A stretch of DNA of 64,000 nt, taken from NCBI GenBank assembly GCA_028015205.1, contig CM051516.1, positions 29,960,230 through 30,024,229 of the forward strand, in the 5' to 3' direction. This stretch comes from Mytilisepta virgata. Taxonomy: Eukaryota > Mollusca > Bivalvia > Mytilida > Mytilidae. The notes under the pieces are model-generated. The model saw nothing but the letters and a program-made list of their open reading frames with translations, searched no databases and was not told the DNA's origin. Every line of letters begins with the position of its first letter. The stretch's first letter is position 1. A program made the position numbers and the translations under genes. Shown piece after piece: positions 42,601-54,600 of the stretch.

Positions 42601-45600
42601 ATCAAAAATAAATTGTATTCTTAAGTTTTAGGTAAATTAAAACATACATGTTTATTCTCAATGTAAAAAAAAATCACTGCTCATTTGGTTGACATTTTAC
42701 AATACATAAAGTTACTTGCGGTAATATATTCTTCATTTTTACAATTAAGTTGGAGTTTTGGAAAAATTTTAATTAAACTTTTACCATTTTATTAAAACGA
42801 TTTCCATAAACAAGTTTCTGCTTTTGTTGTACACCAATTACTGTCAATTTATGGAATTTTTTCACCAGATCAGGACGAATTTGACTTAAGTTCAATCTGC
42901 TTTTAGCTCTAAGATCCCTCTCCTCCCTGACAGCCTCACCAACCATGTCTGCCACTCCTTCATTTAAACCATCAGTAACAATCCACATCTCTGTTGTATT
43001 GGCTGCCTATTTTCAAATTTAAAAAAATTAAGTGATACCAACAAGAAATGACGAGTAATACAAAAATTTCATTTACAATGCAAATTTCTTCATAATTTCG
43101 TACTTAGTACGGCACCAACCATTTTATGTCTCATTGTGCTTTTGTAGAACAATAATTTTTTCTCCTAATATAATTTTTAATAAATTAAAAAAAATAACAA
43201 AATATAATTAGAAATATGAAATTTAAGCAAAACCTACATGGTCTGAAGAATTTTTTTTTAATAATTTCTTCTTTAGACTCCTAAAAAGCTGGAGGGGACT
43301 TTAGTTTTGCACTCTGTCCATCTATTTGTCAGTCTTTTGATATGAGTATTCATTTGAAAATGTCAGTTCTCTGAGTCTTTATCAAAACCCCTTCACCAAA
43401 TGATTTGATTTTTGGTATGTAGACTAACATAGATAAGTTGCTGATCAATTTAAAGTTTCTTTTTTCTTAGAGTGATTTTTGTGGAAGTCATGGCCCTTGA
43501 AATTCAGTATATATGTAAAAAAAAAGAAGAAAGTTTTCCAAACTTTTTAAAAGATTAATAATGATGGGCTTGTTCTTCTTGATTGATTTTTTTGAAAGTA
43601 ATAGCCCTTGGAAATTGATTTGTCTTTGAGTTTTTGGTACTTCTTTTTAAAATGCTCTAACCAAATGATTTGTTCTGTGGTACGTAGACTCTGATGGATG
43701 AGTTACATCTAAGACTTCAGTAAAGCAGGAAATCAGTATCTGAGACATACAGAGATTTCTTTACCTTTATAATCCCTTTTTTAAACTGATCTTTTAATCG
43801 AGCATATTTTACATTTGTTACATGCAAGGTACTGGAAATGATAGACAATATTATCTTTGGACTTCTCATATTCCAATACTTTTCCATGAAGTATGTCATT
43901 TCACATGGCATGGTTTCCCATGGAACACACACATAATGTTTCTTCAGCTGGAAAAAAAAATTACAAATTGTAAATTTTTAAATATAAATTTCATTGATTA
44001 TTGTTATCTTGCTCATATTGAAGTCAAAACTACAGGTAATCTGAACAAACTCATTGGACTCATTAGTAATATCTATACATATTTAATCCTGATGTCTTGA
44101 AATTTCAGTTAAATTGAAAGAAATCAGCTTGAAACTGTAGGTATTGACTGTTAAATTGAAAGAAATAAGCTTGAAACTGTATGTCTGACATGTATTGGCT
44201 GTAAAGTTCAAAGAAATTAGCTTGAAGCTGTATGTCTGACATGTATTGACTGTTAAGTTCAAAGAAATTGGCTTGAAACTGTATGTCTGATATGTATTGA
44301 CTGTTAAGTTCAAAGAAATTGGCTTGAAACTGTAGGTTTGACATGTATTGACTGTGAAGTCAAAAGAAATTGGCTTGACTGTATAAAGAATTCATGATAA
44401 CAACATACACACCATACAGTGTATGAGTTTTTCAAATATTTATGTTTTGAGTCACTCATATGAAATTGTGTTTTGAATATCATTGATAAAAACCAAGAAA
44501 TTAATGTCAAGTTGACAATCATAGATAAAATACCAGAGATTTTAGGCAATTCTGACAATAAGTTCTATAATGTGGCAATGTCACCAACAGTTGCTGATTT
44601 TAGTTCGCTCTTAATTTGTATTATTTTCACTTTTAGCACAATATTGGGAGTTGCCAGTTTTTGTTGACGAAGGAGATTAGATTACCCGAAAAAAAATCAT
44701 GCATTACTCTTTAGTAGGAAACCTACATTGCCACAAGTTAGATTCAAATTCACAATCTTTGCAATGACAGGCTAGTAATCCTTAACAATTATAGACAGTC
44801 TACTAGCTCAAAGCCTCATTTCATAGTATTTGAAAATTATAGTGTCAGCAACAAGCTATAAATATTAAAAAATATCTTGGAAATAATGCCAACATGCAGT
44901 AGTGTAAAGTACCAAGAAGTGACAACAAATCAGATTTGTCTTCAATACTGTTTGGGGAAGCAGAAATCAATGCCTCCCTGCCATTTGCGAGGCTATTGGA
45001 AAATCCAATTAAAAGATTCCAGTTTTCATTTCTTTACACATAATGCAATTATTTATTTCACAGAGGCATGATGAATGTCTGAAGTTTTATATACTGTGAG
45101 TGAAACAAGCTATCAAAGACCTTTCCAAATCACCTAAATTTTAAAAACCTTTCTAAAAAATTTATTTTACTGATCTTTTTCTATTACCTCCACTTCCTCT
45201 TCATGGGTCTTCCCACTGAATTTAATATTTCCACTACAAAATGGAGCATTCACAAATGCCGTACTATCCTGAGTATCAACCGATATACCACCTATTGAGG
45301 TGATCGTTCTCTGGACATGGTCATCATCCAGTTCATTTGATGGATCAAACGAGCATGAAGAACTCCTGTCTGATATACTGTGAGCTTTTTCATCACCTAT
45401 ATCAATTGTTTCTTGCTCCGTATTAAATGATACATGAGTGGGTGTGGTGGAATAAACGGGATGGTAGTCCTGAACTTCATTATATTCCCCTCCTTCTGAT
45501 TGAAATAGTTTCTAAAACATGTATAGGAAATCATTGTGTTACTACTACATGTACTTGAATTGCAACTCATTTTTCAGGAATATCAAATTTTTTTAGAAAA

Positions 45601-48600
45601 TCATTAAAATTTGTTATTTTACATTTTCTTTCCTTTTGTCCTATTTCACAGTTTTGAAATGGCTCAAATTTTCCACAAGAGCAGACTTTTTGTTTGTTTC
45701 CAAAAATTTTTGCATAAATTATTACAGGTACAAGTGTGATGTTTTGTCTGTGAAAGTTTGGTAAATAATTACAGGTACAAGTGTATGAAAGTTTGGTTTC
45801 TTAAAGTTCGATTCATGTTTACCTTTAGAACATTATATATTATAAGAGGGTGACAGAGTATATTGTAACCCAGAGAAAACATTGTCTACCTCGGCTTCGC
45901 CTCGGTTGACAAAGTTTTCAGCGCGGATACAATATACTCCATAACCCTCTTAGAAATTTGTTATTTATTTATCATACTGAATGTCATCAATTATACAAGC
46001 AATGACAGTACAAAAATCGTTTCTTTTCCAGTAAAATGATCGAGTAAAATACCACATTCTTGTAAACCAATCAAAATGCATTAAAAATAGAGAAATTTAC
46101 TTAAAGTATAATAAACCTGATTATCATATAAATTTACAGAACTGTATTAAAACCAAAATTTTCATCTTGAAATCAGTTACAGCACTTGGTAAATATGTAC
46201 ATGTACACGAGTCTTATCACAGTAATATTGCATTAATATTTAGGAATATTGTCCTGGGCAAAATAATATTTTCCACAAACTTGGAGTGCAATTATTTTTT
46301 AGCAAGGGACAAAATTCCTCAATATTAATGCAATAACCTTTTTATTATACTGCAATAGCATTTATTTGTCAAATAAGTCGATTTTCTACATCAGTGACAT
46401 ATTTTTAAAGCAATATTGCATGGAGTGCAATATCTTTGAATATTGCATGCTAAATTTCCAATAATTTCTGCATAGAATATTATGTTGCTTTACAATAAGT
46501 AAGTTTAAAGTGTTATCTAAACTGGCCTCTAAAATCTCTCTCAATAATATACTTATTGAGAAATAATTCATGGTGGTATCCCAATATTACCACATGTAGG
46601 CCCTTTATGCCAAATATTTTGCCAATATTGCCATAAAGGACCTACCTGTGGTAAAATGATGATATTTTCAAGGCACCGTGAATTATTTCTATTCTAACAG
46701 GATGGTTTCTATGACATTTTGAAATGCCCCAACATCATTACACAATGCAAGTCGTTTAAGCTTGTGGGAAACTTTAACTATGACATTGTCAAACAAGCCA
46801 TCTGACGACAGTGAAATTGGAATTAAAATATCTATATTTTACCACGGATCTAGACTGAAAGCTTTTGAAGCAGGTCATATTAGAATCACTAAAAGACAAT
46901 TAAATTAAATAGTAACTAATGAAATTATGTAACCATGAAAATATTACATCCCTGTAACTGCATGATTTGCATTACAAATTAATATAAAACAGCATCTTGC
47001 ATAGTTACTGAAATGCATAACAGTTTTGATTAGTGAATACAACTAGGAAAATAAACAAAATATTTATACCATGAATCATTATTTTAAATACTCATAGTTA
47101 TAAATGTAGCAAATAGTTTCTTTCATGCAATTTTCTTTTACTTTCAATCAAGTAGCTCCTTTCCTCTTCAGAGTTTTGTTACCCTGTTACGTATTGCCCC
47201 ATAGAGGGTCCCCATATTATATGTTATGTTATATGGTATTAACAGGTTTTAAACTACAATAAAATATTTGAAATAAGGTACAGTTTGGAAAAAAGCCTGC
47301 AGTTTATCTCAATATCAAGGCATATTTCCATCCACTGGAATAAGAGCAGTATATCCCGATAAAAAAGGACATTACTTCTAAGTCATCTGTGGCCATTATC
47401 AATATTTCATTACAGTAGATAAATGAATGACCACATTCAAACTAATATAAATGTTGAATTAAGATCTGATATGAAATATCATCGTATTTCCCTATGGCTA
47501 TATCGACCTCCTGAGGCCTTCGGAATTTCCTGTATTTCGGCGCTGTGACGTCGAAAAGAGTTGACCCGACCCTAATATGAGCTGACCCGAATATATCAGC
47601 GACGTCACAATGTTTGACCCAACGAATATATCAGAAAAAACATCCGGTTATAGGCAGATGAGCCATTGAAAAGTAAGAAATTCCATTAAGATTGCTAGTT
47701 AACAATACGATAAATTTATCATCAAGTTTTCTTCAAACAAATATTGTAAAATATAAGCCGCTCGACACAATATGAAGCTTTTTTCACTACGCTCACTCGC
47801 CGAAAAAGCTTCACATTGTGTCTCGCGGCTGATATTTTACGATATACTTTTGCAGAAAACCTGATAATATGTACATAAATGTTATTTATGTCAACAATGG
47901 TTGATTATACAGTATGATTCATATAATTAATACATCTTGTACTACATGTAATACACAGAAATAATTCACTTTGTTTGCCAAAATCAATAACTAGTCTTAC
48001 AGTTTTCAAGCTAGGATTTAAGGATAGATGTGCAGATTTTAAGGATATAAGGCACTTTAGAATAGTCCCTTGTCAGAAAAGGATGAAGTTAAAAAAAAAC
48101 TCTATAATGCCTTTCAAATGCATTTGTTGTTTTCATGAAGTTCGACAATTCGGACAAGACCTTGATCAGTCTGTCAGAATTTTCAACATTTTTGGTCCGA
48201 AAGTCCGAAATGTGAACACAACACGTAAAATCTAGAGGCCTCGTTGCAGCTTCTTCATAATTTTACCTGTGATCTTAAGATAAGGAACAACAATTCAAAT
48301 CCTTATAAATATGGGTAGAGAATAATCCTTACAACAAATTATCAAATATATCAAGTTTGGATACCTGTAATGCTATTACAGCTGGACTTGTACTGAGGTC
48401 ATTGTTAGCAAGACTGGAACTATTTGATGTTGAATGTTTGTGTGAACACTGTCGTGAGGTATTTGACCTAGATTTATTGGAAACAGGAGATCCTCGGACT
48501 GTTCCATTTTGATGTGGAAATACTTCCTCTTCTTGTTTTTCATTCTGAAATATAAAAAAGAATAATCTATGTTTACTTATAAAATTTAAAAAAAAACAAT

Positions 48601-51600
48601 CATTAAAACCTATTATTAAAACAAACTAGAGGCTCTCAAGGGTCTGTATCGCTCACCTGGATTTAACATGTCCATGCACCAGTCGTGGATATCTTTGACG
48701 GAATAAGAATCTAGATGTATTTATGGGGGTGCCAAATGGAACTCTTGCCTACCTGTGTGTTAAGAGTTTTGTTTACAAGATTGTTTTCTTCAGTATACTG
48801 TATTAGTTGATAAAACATGGACACAAGATTCTTTGTCTTGTAGTGTGATATATACGCTTTATACATACAAAGAAAACAAAATTTGACAATAGAGGTCAGG
48901 GGAGGTTGCAGAGAGAAAGGGGGAGACAGAGGAAAAAATTGGTAGATCAATAAACTGAATCAATGTCCCAGGTGCCTCTGATATACTTAGCTTTAAGTGC
49001 AATTCCTTAATGAACAAAATGTTAAACTTTCACTAATATAAAATAAAAGGGGTTGATTGCTATAAGACTGGTGGACACAGGTGATTTATCTCAATTTAGT
49101 ACTTCTGGACAGATATTAGTTTTATTATTATTATGATGTAAACCAATAAATCTTTATTTCTGACAGCCTGATTAATTGTACAGGTAGCTAGTGATTATTA
49201 ACATGTTATTACTGAAGGATGATAAATACAATGTGGTAGTGTATAATGTTAATGCAGTACTCAACTGACAATTGGAGCTTCAGCTCATACATTACCTATT
49301 GTAGGAGGGTATGGGGCTATTGTGAATGATCTATTTTTTATTGGCAATAAACCCTCAGTCACCCCAAGCCTACCTTTCAACTGACTGCTTACATAACACT
49401 CTTTACAAAATTCTTTCAACTGACTGCTTACATAACACTTTTTACAAAATTCTTTCAACTGACTGCTTACATAACACTTTTTACAAAATTCTTTCAACTG
49501 ACTGCTTACATAACACTCTTTACAAAATTCTTTCAACTGACTGCTTACATAACACTTTTTACAAAATTCTTTCAACTGACTGCTTACATAACACTCTTTA
49601 CAAAATTCTTTCAACTGACTGCTTACATAACACTTTTTACAAAATTCTTTCAACTGACTGCTTAAATAACACTCTTTACAAAATTCTTTCAACTGACTGC
49701 TTACATAACACTTTTTACAAAATTCTTTCAACTGACTGCTTTCATAACACTTTTTACAAAATTCTGTAACTATTTCTCAGTAAAGTTTATTTAATTGTAT
49801 CTTCCAATGATTCATCATGACATTTATTAACTTCTTTGATTTTTGTTTTTTTCTCAAATACATTATACAAAATATTACTATCCCAATAGACCCAATCATA
49901 ACCTTAAAAATATCCTAGATACATGAACTCTGATAATGCTATTTACTTACCATTTCCTTAAAGATAATTTTCAAAATAATTTAGATAATATACTCAATAA
50001 GCCAATACAACACATTTACCAATGACCTTGAAATTTTAATCTTTTGTATTGAAGCTGTTTGCACTTTTATAGATAACTTTTATTGGTGCCTACCTATATA
50101 CTATTTAAATCAATAAAAAGTTTCATGATTTGTCAGGGGTCTTTGAGAGTCCTTTTGTGTGAGGATGATTCAAAATATGCTTTTGATGTATAAACTTTCA
50201 CATATTAAACAGGCTGATAATATTCTATCACAATCTATTCAATACACATTGTACAAGATACAAGACATTTTACTTGTCAATTATGGAGCTCAAGAGAGAC
50301 ATAAAATACAATGAGGACAGATACAAACAAAGTATCTACTACAGGTAATTGTATCGACTTTGGATACCTGCAATGCTATAAAAATTCAAATTAAATAAAT
50401 CAGAAGACAGACAGATTTGCTACAAGTCCCTTCCTTTCTTTTTTTCTATTTTTTTCTTTACTTTAATTGCTACCAGAGAGTTCAAGATTTACTGATAATT
50501 GCTGGAGATTTAACTGGCTCTCTGACAGCACCAGCTTACTATTATATTATAATATATATAGAAAAAAAGGGAAATGGAAGGGATTTGCAGCAAGTCTAGA
50601 ACATGGTGTTTAAGTGATTTTATCCTGCAATCAAGCTATTTCCGGTCTAATAACAGGGGTAGAATAAACTTTAGTTGTATTAGGTCAATGACCTCCGGTC
50701 TAATAACAGGGGTAGAATAAACTTTAGTTGTATTAGGTCAATGACCTAATAAAGTCTACTGGTACTTGTTTACATGAAGAGCGCGAGGAGCATAGTGAAT
50801 GTACCAGATGACGTCGTTTCCCATGTTTTCACAGCAGTTGGATTTCAACTTCGAAAGTAATTTTAAGACATTTTTCGCATCGAAAGGGGATTGCCGGATA
50901 AAGAAATTACAAAGTCATTGTAGGAAAATATAAAATTTATTTGGGCTTGCTGCGAAACATGGGAAAAAGGCTCACTAAAGCTTGCCCAAATAAATTTTAT
51001 ATTTTCCGACAATGACAATGTATTGTATATATATTGATTGTGCCCTGTGGATGGCTGAATGTTTAACTTACACTGCACCTTTTGTTACAAGATGGCAATA
51101 CTTGTACAAAAACTTTACAAAAAGTTTATTTAATAAATAAATATAAATATATAATTTATATTTAATGTGTCAAAAAATATCTGTAACTGACAAGTAAATG
51201 TAGTACCCAAATAACATTAAGACTTTTAGACCTCACTGAGAGATTTTTAGCTTTTGCCTCATTGCTGAAGACATTTTAATACTTTCAACAAACAATTGAA
51301 CTGTTGTTCACATGATTTTTGTCTTATGTTCCAGTATTGTAGGAGTTAGTTTCTTGTATAAAATCTCACATCCATCATATTTCAATATAAATTACAATAA
51401 ATTCAGTCTGAATCTCAATATATAGTGTTTGTGTCAAGACTAGATGATTCATGTGATTTACCAAAGTAGAACTCAAATGACCTACATGAACTCAATTCAA
51501 GACAAGTTTTAAGTGACCTTGATAAAAATCCAGTGTTATTGTACTACTCTGTCCTTGAAATTGACACCAGAATATTATCCATGCTGATCATATAACTTGT

Positions 51601-54600
51601 TTTTGCTGGACTTAATGGTTAAAAAATTGATGCAGTATAAAGAATATTTTTTAAATGGTCAATTATAAGTTGAAGTATAGTGTGTTTACTTTAACTGAAT
51701 TGAACAAAGTCATGCAAAATTTGGGGGTTTTTTTGGTAATAAATAACTGTAGTTTTGTATCTCAGCTACAGCTGCATAACTTTTTATTGCCACTAGATTT
51801 GCTATAAACTAGTAATATTTAATATCAAAAATCTGTAATTAAGAATTTTAGTTTCCATTTTATTTTTTGATGAAAACTTGCAGTTTTACTAAAAGTTTGT
51901 GCTACAATTTTAAATAATAATACTGTTTTAATATCAGATATTTTTTATTAAGATTTTAATAAGTGTCCCTTAACCTAGATAACATAATGTGAAAGAGACA
52001 TCAACATGTATTCTTCTACATCAATTATGTAAATTTAAATATATCACCATGATTATGAATTAGGCACCAACCATTTTTTTACCGAGGGGGGGGGGCCTGG
52101 GATTTTTATGCCTGATAGAATTTTTTTTTCAGGTCAGTCGAAAATCAAAATTTTTTTTCACACATCAAGCAAAACAGAATTTTTTTTTTTATTATATACA
52201 TGAGCAAATTTTTTTTTCTTCCGAAAAAAGTTCAAATACATTGTTCAAGCAGATATTTCATTTCTACAAAAAAGTGCATGGCTTTGTCTGTAACCAGGTC
52301 GTTTACGAGGTATAGGTAGCTTTTGTAGGCCACTTCCAACACTCTTATAAAGTTGTGATGGTCCTTTCCAGTCTTCTGAATCTGCACAGCATACTTTTTT
52401 TGAAGATTCCACTGTCAGTGTTATTTTAATATATAAATTTTTTTTTTGAAATTATTTGATTTGGAACAAAAAATTTTTTTCGGGAATATTCAGACTTAAA
52501 AAATTTTTTTTGGACATAGTGAGAATGAAAATATTTTTTTTCAGACTAATCTGGACATAAAATATTTTTTTCGAAAAAATCCCAGGCCCCCCCTCGGTAA
52601 TAAAATGGTTGGTGCCTTAATACTACAATTTCTTGTTAACAGACCCTATTTGTGTGCTTTTATTTATTCTTTCTTCTAGTTTAAATGTCCTGCCTTCTAA
52701 ACTACAAAAATGTATCTATAGACCTTCCCCCCCTCTGCCGCCCCTTTTCTGTACAACACCCCGCGACCCCCATGTTCATTTTTTTCCACATATTACAGCT
52801 AAATCAAGTGTCCACAGTACAATAAAGGGGTGCAATACCCTTTTTCTTACTCGATATTACACCCTCTTTCTTATACTGTGTCAGTTGACAAAATTTGGAG
52901 GTGCCTGTGGCCAGGAACTGTATATTATTATAGTATTATATGATCCCTGCTGTGGCACAGGCGCTTGGGTACAGGTTGGTGTATTGAAATTATGTGTATT
53001 TGTGTAATAAAATCGTTATTTCTTTATTTGACAACATATGATACCATAATACGCATGTCCGACCTAGTTTTTAGTCATTTTAACATGTTTGATACAATCC
53101 CTTGTTTGTGTATCTATATATTATTTCCATATAGATACACAAACAAGGGATTGTATCAAACATGTTAAAATGACTAAAAACTAGGTCGGACATGCGTATT
53201 ATGGTATCATATGTTGTCAAATAAAGAAATAACGATTTTATTACACAAATACACATAATTTCAATACACCAACCTGTACCCAAGCGCCTGTGTGCTGTGG
53301 TTGTGAATAAGTGTCGTTTTCTGTGTCCAGTTTTAGATTGATATTTCTTGCCTTTTAACATTGGATCCGTCAACTTGTCGTTTTGGTCACAGCAAAAACA
53401 ATTTCAGTGACATTAAAACTGTCAAATGTCCTAACGTTTAGAGTGGTTAGAAGAGTTGCTTAGCCCATAGCAAAATTAATTTTGGGATCGAAAACGGAAG
53501 ATTACATATTACGTGAAAAGGAATAAGCCCGGATTCTCGCAATAACATATATACAATTGTTTATTTTATTTATTTATCTATTTATTTATTTATCTTATAT
53601 TCAAAGAATACAAAGTAAACAGGCTAAATTTTCAGCAACTGATACTAACCATGACTGAAAGGAAAAATGATAATATGGCTTATCTCTTGGGCGTTTTTGG
53701 CCGGAATAACCATTCAGCTACCGGGGGAGGGGGGGGTATGGTTTTTTGTGAAAATAAAATATTATGATTCCAAAGGGAAGGAAAAAAATCTGTTGCAGTA
53801 AAGGCAAAAAAAAATCATCTGTTTTACAAAACTATAGGAAAAAAGTCTGGTTTAGATATATTTAAAAAAAGAAATAATAATTGAATCCGATAGTGGATTT
53901 AAAAAATCACATGCATTACAAGAAACGCTTTAGACCATTATTTAATATAAACCCGACTCGATTTATTTTGAACATAATAAAAGCTTTTCCTTAGTTTTTC
54001 AGTCATACTTGACCTTTCAGTTATTAACCATCAAGATGAAGAGCAACAATCATGACAATCAAAGCATTGTTCCTTTTTAGCTGACCTGGCCAAGGCAATG
54101 TAAGCGTTTGTCATCACTTGTCGTCCGTGCGTTAACTTTTCACATTTTAATCTTCTCCTCTGAAACCACAGGCCAAATGGAATTAAATTTGACAGGAAGC
54201 ATCTATGTAAGGTCCTTTATAAAGATTGCTCATTTCGTCATGATCGGACAACAAACACGGCCGCCGGAGCAATTGTTGTGCTGATTGGCTGAGTTTTCAA
54301 AAATCTTCTCCTCTTGGCCAAATGGAACAAAACTTGACAGGAAGCATATATGGGAGGTCCTTTATAAAGTTTCCTCATTGTGTCCCGATCGGACTACAAA
54401 TATGGCCGCCATGGGCAGTTCTTGTTTCTGATTGGTTAATATAAAAAAATCTTCTCATCTAAAATCGTTTGGCCAAATGGAACGAAACTTGACAGAAAGC
54501 ATCTATGGTTCCTTACAAAGTTTTATCATTTCGCCCTGATCGGACAAAAAACATGGCCGCCATAGGCAATTCTTGTTTCGCATTGGTAGATTAAAAAAAA

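Larger units (their letters stand above)
49769..52062. other. Part of the 5' intron
   Basis: No gene; contains the duplication and inverted repeat listed separately. The rest is AT-rich. Confidence 0.55.

Noticed and set aside
49285..49769. Two ~148-codon ORFs on opposite strands
   Set aside because: They arise from a 39-bp tandem repeat whose length is divisible by three; no splice sites, homology or start context support coding.
52633..53373. Mirrored ORFs on both strands with the same protein
   Set aside because: Created by the perfect inverted repeat 52956-53292; the flanks do not extend into recognisable protein.
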